This document shows positions 35,973-48,227 of a stretch of 64,000 nt of DNA, piece by piece. The notes below the pieces were generated by a model. The model made no database searches. It saw only the letters and a program-made list of their open reading frames with translations, and was not told where the DNA came from. Origin of the DNA: Lagopus muta (Eukaryota > Chordata > Aves > Galliformes > Phasianidae); NCBI RefSeq assembly GCF_023343835.1, contig NC_064443.1, forward strand, positions 16,193,501 through 16,257,500, given 5' to 3'. Made by a program: the position numbers and the translations under genes. Within the stretch, counting starts at the first letter, position 1. Each line of letters starts with the position of its first letter.

Positions 35973-36153
35973 ATCTTGAAAACCTTGACTGTATGTAATT
36001 GTCTCAGAATGACAGCATTCTGCTTTGCTGACAAATAGCTTGTGTATCTGGAAGGTTGTATGTCTTGTGTCTGAGTAGATTTCACAGCCGGGGTCATTAT
36101 GGACAAGCACAATCCTTACTTTGCTGTTAGATCTCAATTTAGGTGTTTTTACC

Positions 36154-36159
36154 AATAAA
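36154..36159 (+). promoter_or_regulatory. GPR27: GPR27 poly(A) signal (distal)
   Basis: A second canonical AATAAA 187 nt further on. Tandem poly(A) site use is plausible. Confidence 0.5.
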
Positions 36160-36175
36160 AATGACTGATGCTATT

Positions 36176-39100
36176 TTTAAGGAGACTTAAGTTCATGATG
36201 GGCAACAGGTTTATGTAGTGCAATGGTAGAGCAGATGTCTGCGAGGATCACTGATTTGAGTTGGAGAAGCAGTTCCTTAACGTGATGGCTTGGGTAACAC
36301 TGGTCTCAAACTGCATTCTTAATGGGTAACTTAAACTTACTCAGCACAGCACATCCTAACTTGTTTCATTTAGAAAAACTTCTTTGGAAGTGCTTCAGCT
36401 GGCAGCACGATGGCAGGATCCTGATGTGACTCAGAGGAAGCTGCGTGCTTTCAGGTGCGTTGTGCAGCATTTAGCAAACATCAGTCAGCGCCGCGCTGCT
36501 GCCTGTCGCACAATGACAGCAACAAGCTCCCCTTCCATAAAGAAATCATGCCTGAGCTGGAAGCAGCTCTGCAGTCAGAGGCTGTTAGCCATCAGCTGAG
36601 CAACGGCTGTAGTGTGGCTGTTAAGGACCGTGCTCCTGGGTAGGGTAGAACAAAGCAGGACTATTGCTTCCAGATCTGTTAGTGAAAGTGCATCTGGGTA
36701 CAGCAGGAGCCCTGTCAGAACTTCAGGTGGTGGCAGAAGCTGGCTATCAGCACTGCTCATGTTTTCATCCTCAAGTGCCAGATCATGGCTTAGTAAACCT
36801 GGATGAGTAATCCAGGTAGAGCTGTTATGAAGAGGAACATGCAACGCATTGATGCTGTTACTAGTAATTGCATTCCAAATGTCCTTTGAGTGCCCGCTTT
36901 ACTGTTTAGCTCTTTTTTATGGGATCCCAAATTGTTCAGAATCATCTCCTTGAAGTTTAAAAAAAATCTCTTGTGCAGATAAAGTATCTTTCTGGGGCCT
37001 AGAACTGTGATCTCCAACTGAAGTTCTGTGTTCTCATGCAGCCCAATTAAGAAACAGCCCATGTTTCCTCACTTAAGCTATTAAAAGTGTCAGATATTTT
37101 GGCATCCCAGCTATAAGTAGTGTGCTTATGATTCTATTTAAACCCCAGAGATAGGAGAGCTGTTATTTTAAAACAGCCCTAAAAGCTGCAAGGACCACAT
37201 TTTTCTCTTCCAGGAGAATTAAGCACAGGTTGTGTAGTTGGTTGGATATACAGGGGGTGATGAATTGCCCTTAGGGGGGTTGGTCTGTTTGCTGTCTGCT
37301 GGATGGAACCGCCGCCTTGCTGTCACCACTGGTGGCAACCAGACCCATGGCAAAAAGATACAGAGAGATGTAGAATGGGTATCTCTACCATACCTTTTGT
37401 TTGCACAGAGACCTGTCAGGACTTCCCTTAGGACAGAATTGGTGCCTTTAAAAGTTAATTTGGTACCTGAGGTCCTTCTAATACCAGGCTCATGACGATC
37501 CTAGCTTCACCAGCACAAGGGAGAAGGAACTCCACTAGCTTTAATTGAGGCTTTAGATGGATGTTGAACAATAGAGCTTCATTCCAGAGGGGGGGAGGAG
37601 GGTGAAACTAAGTATAAAAGGACAGATAGGTGGCAGAAAATGTAGCAGTGTTCAGTGACTAGCATTGCAAGTCCAGCCTGGGGCTGAGCATGCCAAGGAA
37701 ATGTGCAGGGCAGAAAGGTCTGGGGGAGCACCAGGGGATGAGTATTCCTTCTGGAATGTGAGAACAGATAAGGAAGTTTCAAAAAACAAACAAAAACAAC
37801 CAAGCTGAGCATCACCAAGGCACAGCATTAACATATTCTCACAGTGTCCTTCAGTCTGGATATGGGGAAAGTGGGTCACAGGGATTAACTGCTTTGGCCA
37901 TGCTTAGAGAAGGGGAGTCAGAGGATGAAACCTGCTGTGAAGTGCAGGAATAAAGCAAAGGAGAATGGGCTGAGGCCTGGAAGTCTTCTCTGGTGCTGGT
38001 AGGACCCCTGAGGAGCAGCTGTGAGCTCTGTGCCCTCGGCTGCCCATTGAACACCACTGCTCTGCTCTGCCTCAAAGTGCTAATGGACGGAGCTCAGCAG
38101 GAGCTGAGTGCAATAATTACCTCCTGCAGCCACACGGGAAGCTATTGCAGCTCGTTGTGCAAGTGCTGGGCTCACGTGCAAAAACTCAGATGCTTTGAAC
38201 CCGTTCCCATCCCCTCTAACCACAATGCAAATCTATGGTGAGCTCAGTGGGCGGCACGGCAGCAGGGCACTCACCTCTCCCACCTACCTGTGCTCAGTCA
38301 ACGTGCAGATCAAACCCTTTTCACAACAGGACATTTGTAATGGTTTCATATTCTCTGGGCAACAGGAGTCGGCATCACGTGAAATGCCATCATCATCCCC
38401 CCTGGAGACTCTCCACTGTCTGGCTCAGAGCTCACAGCACGCTTGCTGTTGCATGGCTGTGGTAAAGAGTTGCAGTTGCTGTGGCAGCTGTGCTGCACTG
38501 GGAAATCTTACCGCTGCTGGCATCTTCCCTCACTCCCCAGATATTTAACACATTCCTTGCAAGCATTCTCAGCAGAAATCTTGCTATGCTGTGTCAGCGG
38601 AGGTTTTAGCACAAATTTCTATATCAGGGCAGCGTGAAAAGTGACACTGATCTGAAATCTCAGCAAGTACTGCCTTATGGGCATCTCTGCTTCGCAGCAC
38701 TCAGAGCCTGTGAATACTGCAGGGTGCCTCTGTTGTTCAGCTTTGGAAAGTTTGCTGGGAAGAGCTGAAATATTTAACTCTTGAGCATTACATTGATGTG
38801 TGAAGGTCTCACATTTGGTGGTGGAGGTGAGTGGGGGACATGTAGCCCGTGGGCTCTTGCTGTTTGCTCTGACAGCGCCAAGTCTGCACCAGGGAAGACA
38901 AAACTGCCTCCCAGAACAGCGTGAAGTCAGTTGCCTTGAGGAAAAGGGCAGGAATTTGGCTTATTCCTATAGCAGAAATTCTTCCCTGGGGCTCTACCTG
39001 GCTGTGATACAGCTCCACCTCCGGCAGGCTGCTCTGCCATATGCTGCAGGACTGCCCCAGGACACACCGAGCTCAGCTCAGAGCTGGCACTGTCCCTCCT

Positions 39101-42100
39101 TTCCAAGCAAAGGATGCTCAGCATTGGGCTGGATCTCTGCCACCTGCCCACATGGTTACAAACAGTTACGTTTCCCGTTGCGGTGCTGGTATTTGCTCAG
39201 AGTTGCCTGCAAAGCACCCAGCAGAGCAGTGGCTCGGGCAGCGATACACACCTACAGGCAGAACACAATGCCAGGTGGCTCAAGGCACTCATCAACTTAT
39301 GCTGCAGAGGAGGGATTCTGTGACATCAGAATGGGCCAGAAACCGTACAACATAGCTGTATCTCAAACCAAAGTGAGATAATAAACACAGCAAGGGGGCT
39401 GTTTTCTAATAGATCTCTCCTATGATCCCCCCCTACGATTTTTAGCACAGCTTCTTTCATAGTTGCTCAAGAACTGCAAAGGCTACAATCAGCCATTGCA
39501 ATAGGAACCAGGAAGCATCTCCTATGCTGGGTGTTGGTACACGCAGGAGTATCGTAACATACACAGCAACCACAGCAGCAGAGCCATCAAAGAGAGACCA
39601 TCTCTGAAGGAGTTCTCCTAAAGCTAGCATAGAATGCCAGGATGGGGCTGATAGAAGCCTTGCCCCAACACCTTCCCGTGCTGGTGCCCTCGATCAATGC
39701 TATGTCATTGATAGGGCCTCACACAGTCTTCACTCACCCATTAACTGTAGAGTTGGTGACTGAGGGCTGAATTTTCAGTGGGCCTTTTGCACCACTCTGC
39801 CTTTCCCTAGAGCTGATCCTGAACATCCCTGAGCCCATTTTCACTTGGCCCATGTCACTGTCTGCTTCAAGCCTTGGTGTTATATCTGAAAAAATGATTA
39901 ATTATTCTGGCTCACCTTCCTGAAGCCCAGAACCACTGAAGGCCAGAGCAAACCTTTATCACAGGCAAACAATCGCTGACTATAGAAGCTTTCATCACTC
40001 AGCTTTAAAGTCAAGCTAAGCCTTTAATGCGAGCTGTTGCATTTCTGTATTTCTATTCATGTTTAATGACCTCAACACTTGCACTGTGCCTTTGATCTCA
40101 TGAGTCACGCATGGTCTGACTGTGGATGCATTTATTGGAAGGCCACTTTCTTCAACACTGTGTTTTTCGCCCCTGCTATGACCAGGTTGATGCCGCAGAG
40201 CACTTTGTGTAGGAGGCTTTCAAGTTCAAAGCGAGTCTTGCAAGGACACAGGGAACTGTGAAGTCCTGGCTAATTTTAGGCACTCATCAGTGCTGATAGA
40301 GTAGGCAGCAATCAGGCGATCACCCAGCGAAGAGACACCCCTCCTAAAGCATTATTTACTGGTGTGCCATTAAAAAATGCAGTCCTATGTTTGTGGAAGG
40401 ATGATTAATCATTGGAACAAGTCATCCAGGGAAGGAAGGGTGCTCCATCTGTGAGCAGCAGCAGCCCATGTGCCCACCCACAGCCAGCAGCCACACTGTG
40501 CCCAGGGCTCTGCCTAAGTGCCTGGGGTGGCAAAAACCAGGAGCACTTGTACACAGCACCACATCCCGTCTGTCTGAAAGCAACGCGTTCCTTTCTTTCA
40601 CTGCCTGACAAAACCCATTATCACTCCTTACCCATTATCACTCCTTATAAACACCAGTGCAGCTCTCGGAAAATTCAGCAGAGATAGAGCCAAAAGGGCT
40701 TTGCCATTTAAAAAAAAATATCCAGAAGGGGGAAACACAGGCAGAATTAGAAGTGGAGTAGAAGTCTGGGTGCTTTCTGACAGTGAGAGAAAGAGGGATG
40801 ATTTAGTGAAATACAACCTCCCTCCATCACACCGCTCAATCTGCTCCCATCTGTCACCGGGGAGCTGAAGGAGGCAGTGAGCAACCCGGTAGCTGGGTGA
40901 ATCAGTGGGGCCCTCCTGCTTGCTCCCCCTCCATGGGCCCCATACACAGCACTGCACAGCCAAATCCAGCTGGGCAGAGGACATCTGGGTGCAGAGGATG
41001 GCAGCTGAGCATACGATGTACAGTCAGACCAAGGGGAATGTGGGCACCCAAGTCAAGGAGCTGACAAGGCAGCGTGAAGCCATGGTGTGATATCACCTCT
41101 GGGCATGGAGGTGTGCCCACTTTGTCCCTGTAGATCCCAAACACTCAGAGGACGACGTTTCCTTACTCTATGCTTACACAATCTCTGTCTGAGCAAAAGT
41201 GCTGATGTAAGCCAGCCCCAGGTCACCAAAAGCTCTGTTGCAACGCATAAAGGTCTGTTTGAGACTTCAGGGAGTTCAGAGGAACCAGAGCGGAGGGTGA
41301 AACGATGACAACACAGCAGCCAAAAAGCTCCGCCATTGTACCAAGAGGGCTCAGGGACCCTCCTGGTAAGGCTTCATCCATGTAAGTAGGAAAAAAAAAA
41401 AAAGGAGACAAGAAAATCTCCTTTTTGTGCTGAGAAAGAGCCCACAAATACCCATGTGATGAACAACAAAGCATACTCACATGTGCAAGAGAAGTAAGCA
41501 GGGTTTGGTTCTGCTCACTTTCCTTTAGGAAATTGTAGGTGATTTTCTCTACGTTTGACATGCATTAAGCTCATCTCCATTCCTGTGCTCACAGCATTGA
41601 TCAGTAACAGCTGTACCCCTGCTGTTTTGGCATTTCATTTCTATCTAATAGAGAGAGGCACATTGATTTTGCCGTTATCAAAATCCCCTTGTATTTGCAC
41701 AGCCTTTTCTCCTCCTGCAATTTTCTAATTCCTTCTGGAAAACATGTTACACATTGTCAAGATCAAATTCCTGAGACATCTTGTTTAAATCAAGGGACTC
41801 TCAGCACCTTCTGTTTCTTTTGAATATCCATCTGTGCAGTAATAACAAATCAGAGTGCTGCTGGAGTGGGAGGGTGTCCACAAGGACCCAGGGCTGCACT
41901 CTGCTCACTGGGGCTGCACAGCATCAGGGCTCATTGTGCTGACAGTGCAGATCAGCAAAGGGCCTCTTTGCTGGGCACATGATGAGATCTCACATGGTGC
42001 AGCCACAAAACAACAACAAGCCCAAGGTTTCCAACCCACCTTCATAGTAGCATGAGTAAAATCCAAATACCCCATTTCACATACCTTATAGCAGCCCCAC

Positions 42101-43630
42101 ACAGTACAGGCTGTTTTTCCAGCTCTCCAGCCCACCTGGATGACCCCCAGCCTTGTACCAACTTCAGCTCCTCATGCACAACCCAGGCCTTAGTTAGGGC
42201 AAACACCTGCTCAGATCTCAACCCCACTAACCAAGCAGCTAAGAGAATTTGTTACACACCACCACCTACACCCAAAGACTTTGTAAGGCTTTCAAAAGGG
42301 ACATTTCCCAGTGAGGGATTATATGCAGGAGAGTGCAGACAAGGCCATACTCCAGCTGGGCTTTGTGCTGCTCCCCATCCCTCAGGCTCACAGGTGCTGC
42401 CTGCCCTGCAAAGCACCTCACCTCACCTACCTAATTAGCAAGAAATCAAATTAAGGCAGCAGCTCGTTATGTTTTGCAGCATCCTTTCTTACAATGGCTT
42501 TTTGCTAAGCCAAAATCTGGTGATAAACAGGGAACTTCTCTCAGCTTGAAGGGATAGCATCGTTATTCTGTAACATGCCTGTAATATCAATATTAATACA
42601 ACATTAAAAATTAATGCACATATTTGTATTAATAATTAATAATATTTCTCCAATATTAATAAAACTGCACTCAGCATTAGCATGGATCTCCCAGGTAGAG
42701 AGGATGAAGGAGAGCACTACAGCCAGAAGCTGATGCAGACCAGCCTGCAGTTGCTGCAGGGTCACAGCAGTGGCAGCCAGGAGCAGGGCTGAGAGCTGCT
42801 GCTCTAATCCATTCTGACCATGTGCTTTGTGGGGATGAATGGAGTGAGAGGTGGGAACACACACACATCTGGGCTGCTTCTGTGTTCCTTCCTAAAAATG
42901 GAAGCCCAGGGAGAACCTGAGAAGGTCTTAGTGGGTAAAGATCAGTGCTGGCATCAGGACATGAGCCCTGGGCTTGGGCTGCTCTGAGCCAGAAAGGTGC
43001 AATGCCATCCCTCCAGTCTCTCCAAATCTATTTTTCTAATGCCAAAGCAGCAGTTCCAGTGGCTGCTTGCTGCTTCCAGAGGGCCGTGGGGGCAGGTGCC
43101 TGGTGAATGCACTGGGACATGTGTCCTCTCAGCAGTACAGGTGTTTGCTTTAGTGTCGCATGCTAGTTGCTCCATCCCATCATCACCACCAGCAAAGGCT
43201 CTGATTGTTGGAAGATGAGCAGCTTCCCTTTCCCAGAGGCAGCATACGTTTGCCTGTCTGAGAGCAGAAATGTGTGAACCTCACACAAACTATCAGAATT
43301 CCATCTCCAGGGCCACAAGTAAGCATGGAGTTGCATGGTACTCCATAGAGAACCCACCAACTGCACGTCTGACAGGCTGAAGGCTTTGAGGCATGTGCAA
43401 AGACAAACCTCTCACATTAACTCCTCCAACATTCCCCATCCTCCACCTCCCAGAGCACAGCTTGGTTGTGATAACAGGGATGCGATCACAGGGTACACTG
43501 AATAAAAACTGAAAACCACAATGACAAAATAATGTTATAATATTAAAATAAATCAAATAATATACTGCCATTATTCTGATACAGAATTTTTACACAGCAA
43601 ATTCGGTACATATACAAGAAGTCAGGCAGC
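36176..43630. other. GPR27-PROK2 intergenic region
   Basis: Lies between the convergent 3' ends of GPR27 and PROK2. No coding exon is supported; frames such as 38800-39381 (plus) have no domain. A possible, much-eroded CR1 fragment is at about 40,390-40,440 (ATTGGAACAAGTCATCCAGG). An AT-rich palindromic patch built of TAATATT/ATTAATA units is at 42,585-42,665. Nothing else stands out. Confidence 0.5.
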
Positions 43631-44315
43631 CCATTACAATAAACGTCAGGGTTCCTTTTTTAATATAAACTACATCTTAATACATAGTTTGGGATGATCA
43701 GGTAGTTTTACACCAACTCCAGTAACAAAGACTTTTCCTAATCTCAGAGTATTAAAATAACAGAGTCTTGTAATGCTTTGAGTATTGAAATGCTTTGGTT
43801 CTGTCAGCCACTTTTTAAAAGTGTAAAATCTACATCTACTGGTTAAACGTTTAACATGGAGGTGTGCCTAACTTACAGACAGTTATATTAACCAAGGAGT
43901 GAAATAGAAGGGTAGGTTTTTGGTAACTGTTATATGCTTCCCTCCGTATAATTATTCAAATCTCAGTTCGGTTCAAGCATTCCAAAGTGTAAAAATGCAG
44001 CCAAAGTTTTCCAAAAGTGATAACTATTGTGGCTGGTTTCATTCTGGGGTTAAGCTGGAGCCACACAGACAACAGGACTGTCCAGCAACAGAGCTCCTTA
44101 TGTCAGAAATCTGCACTGCGCAGCAAATCCCACTTCACCCCCCCCAAAATGAAAGCCCTTCAGAAAACCTTGGCCGCTACAGCACAGCACGGCATCATCA
44201 CTGTGATGTTGGTGAGGCAGGGAAGGATGGGAGAGGGGTCCCAGCGAGTACCTTGCTCATCACAACAACAAACAGAACACGGGCGGCTCCTCCTCAGAAC
44301 ACCGAGCAGCTCCTG
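43631..44315 (-). other. PROK2: probable PROK2 3' UTR
   Basis: Follows the PROK2 stop codon in the sense direction. AT-rich from about 44,030 downward. A minus-strand ATTAAA at 43,659-43,664 is a candidate poly(A) signal, giving a 3' UTR of roughly 0.67 kb. Confidence 0.45.
43659..43664 (-). promoter_or_regulatory. PROK2: candidate PROK2 poly(A) signal (ATTAAA)
   Basis: The common AATAAA variant, about 650 nt past the PROK2 stop. Supported by motif and position only. Confidence 0.3.
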
Positions 44316-44441
44316 CTAAAAGAAGACATCTTCTTTCCTGAAGTCTGGCAAACACCTGAACTTGCTGGGTGATGCCCGCATGCAGGCCAGGCTGGGGAGG
44401 CAGGGGCAGGTATGGTGCATCCGCCGCCCTGGGAAGGGCAC
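44316..44441 (-). CDS. PROK2: PROK2 coding exon 3 (terminal)
   Basis: Encodes residues 69-109 and [23 protein letters not shown], the last cysteine in KFRC, then an acidic-aromatic tail. The human VPFF is VPFP here. The acceptor is CCTTCCAG. Confidence 0.96.
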   Translation of the reverse strand: MPFPGRRMHHTCPCLPSLACMRASPSKFRCLPDFRKEDVFF

Positions 44442-47400
44442 CTGGAAGGAGGAACGCGGGTGTCAGCAGGGCACGGCCACGGTGGAGCTGTGGTAGGAGC
44501 GCTCAGAGAGCATTGCCCTGCAGCCTGCGCAGGAAGTGGCACCATAACGACCCACAGTGGCCGGCTCTCCCTGCCCAGTACCCCTTCCAACTTCCCTGCA
44601 CCTTATCCCAGCCCAGCCTGGGTCACCGGCCGCAGAGCCTGCAGGAATGATGCCATTCCTTTTCCATGCCATTCCATTCTTGGCTGCCTGCGCAACACAG
44701 AACCTGCAATCACAGCTCTGCTGCTGGCAGGACTGACTCATTGCAGCTTCCAGCAGCCTAAGTGATATATTCTAGACCCTCCACATGCATAGCTCTGGGT
44801 TTAGGATGGGTGATAGCAGCATGGTGACACAGAGACACGGGAGGGATGCAGGGTCTATATGCAAGGTGCATAATAGCAGTGATGCCACCTACAGACATGT
44901 TGCAGACCCTGCCCTTGTGATGCCATCAGATTGCTAATAGCATCAAGCTGACACCATCTCGTTGCTGAGAAGGAAAGCAGAAGGTGGGGAGCCAATCGCC
45001 AGACATCTGTAGGTCCCCTGGAGGTCTCCAAGGTGTTGGAGTGGCCATGGGGTCACTACTGATAGGGACACAAAGCTCTGTTCCACCTGGTCCCAGCCAG
45101 GATCCCCACCAGGAGTAAGGATGCTGTTACATTCCGCACATCACAGGGCCTATAACCACAGAGGCTATGACCATTTGCAGTTGCAGCCCTGCTCCTCAGC
45201 CCTACTCACCCGGTGGCTCAGAGGATGGCACTCCTCTCCTACATTGCCCATTGGTGTGCACATCCGCAGGCTGCGGATCCATAGGCTGACAGCACAGCAC
45301 ATCCCTCCTCCACACTGCTGGTCTCTGTCGCAGGCCTGCGGTTCCAGAAAGAGAAATTGTTTATTCTGTTTGCATAAATACTTTCCACCCATAGCCGGAG
45401 CCTAAGGGAGCTCAGGGAGATGCGAGGACACAGAGCACCAGACAAATGGAATCGCATCTTACAGAGAAGCTAAGGATTGAAATCATCCATGAATTTAAAG
45501 ACTTCTAGAGACCTATTCCTTCTAGTTTCTTATGGTAATATCTGATGGTTGAGTGCCTTTCAAATGCAAGTGCTTGATAGTTCTGTTAGCAAACTGCAAG
45601 TGGAAGTAGATAAAATCCAAGTTTAAATAGGGAATGTATGGCTGTTACCTAGAATTACATGTAACTAAAAGATGTCCCGACTGTATAACTGAAAACACTT
45701 TGTGTGAGTGCCCATGCCCAAGAAAATGTGGTAGCACATACCCTGCAAGGGGAAACTGAAATTATCAGTCATTTATCGGATGTGTTTTGTGGCCTAGATA
45801 GCACAAACTAAAATTAAGCTACTGGGTATATTTCAAAAACCAGAAACCATGAAGAGCAATCGATATATTAGGGCTTGGAACAGGTTACTGCACATCTTTG
45901 TTTTTGTAGACCAGAAGATCATCGGACTCTCAGTCATATTCTCTCATTGCCAAAGCAGTGAGAAATTCTGTCAGTTCAAGGTTCTGATGATGCCCCAACA
46001 GTAGGGTCAGGCACCTTGCTGCTCTCATGTCTGGCAGCGGGGCTGAGAGGCCAGAGGCACAGCAAGAGGCAGCTTCTAAAAATGCACCTAAAAGCCAGGA
46101 AGGCTGCTCAGCAGGACAGTCATTGAGTCAGTGCCTACGGGTCTCACCTTGGGATCTACATGATAAATGCCAACAGATTGCACTCTGCTGAGTAAACGTT
46201 GCACTGTTTCAAACAGCAATGCCAGATCAGCGAGTAATTTGGGGAAAAGCTGTTGCAATTACTGTCAGTATGTGTGTAACCCAATGGCCAGCACTTCTCC
46301 TCAACGCATGTAAGGAAGCAGAGCTCTGTGCTATGAGCGAGCCCAAACACGCAGCATATTTACTTAAAAGAATAGAGTGGCCATAAAACTACCAATGCAG
46401 CCTTCCAGGTAGGTAATGTTTGCTTTCTTTCTTCTCTCTCTCTCAAAATAAAATAAAACAATCCCTCTGATGGTATGATTTTACCCTAGGCACAGGACTG
46501 ATGGTCTTGGAGTCACTTTGCCCGCAGCAGAGCAGTGTAAGAGGTGCAGAACAGTTTGGGGAGAGGCAAGCAGTGCTGAACAGTGCTATGGTTTAGAACT
46601 CACTCTCATGCACATACATATATTCATCTGGCAGCGCTTTTAAGATCCCCCTTCCAAAATGTTTGATGAGCTATTAAAGCATGCATCCTCAGTGCTGCTG
46701 TGCACCCCGACCTTCCTGCCGTGCTCTGGGCACAGCTCATCCCCCCTCAGTGCCCCTTTTCACACAGCTTTGTGGAAAACGCAGCCTGAGAAAAAGTCCA
46801 TGAAGAAATGCTGGCTCCAGAGCCAGCGGAAATCAGCACATGAGCTGCCACAAGGTTCTGTTTGAGTCTTAAATTGCAAAGGAAGAGCACTTTGTCTCAG
46901 AGGATGTGGATGAGAACACGTATGTCAGCTTCCACCTGAGATTTCCCTTTTCGTTCGGAAGCCAAAAACCCATCAGAGCAGCTTGAGCAGAAACACACTG
47001 CAGTAGTTACCAAAGTAACATCTTTAGTATAAACATTTTTGATTTTTTAACACTGTCTTTAATCTATGATTCAGAGCCTCGCAATTATTTAATTTATTCA
47101 TTATGCTTTAGAGGTGTAGCCACAACCTTAACGACAGGCTAACCTACACCCGTCCTTTCGTTGCTCGAAACACTTCTGTTGAAAAGGAACATTCGTTTCT
47201 CAACTACGGAAAGATTCCTTCCTGCTGACACTCGGCTCCGTCCCGGGAGCTGCTCTGGAGTCCAGAGGACACCCGCAGCCCGCACGGCCCCGCAGTGCCT
47301 GGTGATTCCAGCAGCCATGTGAGCTGCCGAAAGAATGCCAGAGCTGGGTCACCGACCCAAAGCAAACACGAGAAAAATCATTTTACTTCGGAGTGATGCA

Positions 47401-48116
47401 ACGCTTCGGGTTGAATAACGTCTTTGGGAAAAAAAAAAAAAAATCACAAGCAAAGTAAATCTCAAGCCTAAACACACAACAACAACAGAGGATTCGCTCG
47501 CAGTGAGGAAAAAAACCAGCACGGTCATACTTAAAAAAAAAAAAAAAAGCAGCGTTTAGCGGTGATGGCAGTAAAGGTGATGGCAGTAGCGGTGCCGCCG
47601 GGCGGGCACACGGCTGCAAGAGCCGCGCGGACCCCGAGTCGGGCAGCGCCGGGGGCAGCGGGTGGGCCGGAGCCCCCGCCCCGCCGGGAGCAGCGCCCCG
47701 GGCACAGACCTCGTGCTGCGCATCCTTCGGCGCAGCGCCCCGCGGGTCCCGCTGCCACCCGGACATCTCTCACCCCGGAGAGTCCCCTAAGTCCTGGTGT
47801 CGCTCAGCGCAGGGAGACCCCCAGTTCCGCTCAGCCCCAGCCCCAGAGAGCCCCGCACGTCTCTCTGTCGCTTACCCACACAAGTCCCAGCGCCTCTCCG
47901 GCGCCCACACAGCCCCACGACCGCCGTCCCGCTATCGGTTATCCCAGACCCCCAGCCCGGCACCTTTTACCCCCGCATAGCCCTCCGCCCGCCGGCGCGC
48001 CCGGCGGTGCCGTCCCGGTGCCGTGCGAAGGCGCTCACCCCGGTGATGACGGCTCCGCGCCCCGCGGGCAGCAACGCCAGCAGCAGCAGCAGCGCAGCTC
48101 CGCGCAGGCTCCGCAT
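44316..48116 (-). CDS. PROK2: prokineticin 2 precursor (three-exon gene, 109 aa)
   Basis: Secreted cysteine-rich ligand of the prokineticin receptors, known in mammals for circadian output, olfactory-bulb and GnRH neuron development and gut motility. Coding exons on the minus strand: 48039-48116, 45210-45335, 44316-44441. Both introns are phase 0 and GT-AG, the known prokineticin gene plan. Residues 1-21 form a signal peptide with a Leu-rich core. The mature chain of 88 aa begins AVITGAC, the invariant receptor-activating N-terminus. All ten cysteines of the two-domain colipase-like fold are present (mature positions 7, 13, 18, 19, 31, 41, 59, 61, 67, 77), as is W24. The end, after the last cysteine, reads [11 protein letters not shown] and is longer than in mammalian PROK2, recalling PROK1. 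PROK2 identity rests on synteny with GPR27 and on GGGMCCAVS and [12 protein letters not shown]. Confidence 0.96.
44442..45209 (-). other. PROK2: PROK2 intron 2
   Basis: 768 bp. In mammals an alternative exon for a Lys/Arg-rich insert of about 21 residues lies in this intron. I see no frame here with such a basic run flanked by splice sites. Confidence 0.85.
45210..45335 (-). CDS. PROK2: PROK2 coding exon 2
   Basis: Encodes residues 27-68, from [19 protein letters not shown] through [18 protein letters not shown], with six of the ten cysteines. The acceptor ends CCGCAG, the donor is GTGAGT, phase 0. Confidence 0.97.
45336..48038 (-). other. PROK2: PROK2 intron 1
   Basis: 2.7 kb. Near exon 1 it holds an A15 run (about 47,430), an A16 run (47,533-47,548) and a 15-bp tandem duplication (47,561-47,590, unit GGTGATGGCAGTAAA/GC). 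The part above about 47,560 is inside the promoter CpG island. Confidence 0.88.
47561..47590 (+). repeat. 15-bp tandem duplication
   Basis: Two adjacent units GGTGATGGCAGTAAA and GGTGATGGCAGTAGC, followed by a third GGTG. A very short minisatellite seed. Confidence 0.85.
48039..48116 (-). CDS. PROK2: PROK2 coding exon 1
   Basis: Encodes residues 1-26: the signal peptide (basic start, five-leucine core, ending PAGRG) and the first five mature residues AVITG. The donor is GTGAGC, phase 0. The split just after AVITG is diagnostic of the family. Confidence 0.95.
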
Positions 48117-48189
48117 GCTGCCGGCCCCCGGCCCCCTGCGCTCCCCGCGGGCGCGGCGCGGTGGAGCCGTCCCGGTGCCGCCCCGGCCG

Positions 48190-48196
48190 TTATAAA
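48190..48196 (-). promoter_or_regulatory. PROK2: TATA-like element of PROK2
   Basis: Minus strand TTTATAA (plus TTATAAA), 74-80 bp upstream of the PROK2 ATG, isolated in very GC-rich sequence. It would place the start of transcription near 48,160-48,166. The better TATAAA reading is on the plus strand, so orientation is not settled by sequence. Confidence 0.5.
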
Positions 48197-48220
48197 GCTG
48201 GGGGCTGCCGTGCCGCGCCG

Positions 48221-48227
48221 TGAGTCA
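48221..48227. promoter_or_regulatory. PROK2: AP-1 site (TGAGTCA)
   Basis: Perfect AP-1/TRE heptamer 25 bp upstream of the TATA-like element. Its position suits a proximal promoter element. Binding is inferred. Confidence 0.45.

Larger units (their letters stand above)
35111..36175 (+). other. GPR27: GPR27 3' UTR
   Basis: AT-rich sequence after the stop, sharply different from the GC-rich coding region. It has overlapping ATTTA motifs at about 35,250-35,261 and 35,793-35,800, which may mark AU-rich instability elements, and two AATAAA signals at its far end. Confidence 0.7.

Noticed and set aside
40386-40445. CR1 fragment
   Set aside because: About 20 bases resemble the CR1 interior, but neither end nor tail is visible. 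Too short to call, mentioned only in the intergenic entry.
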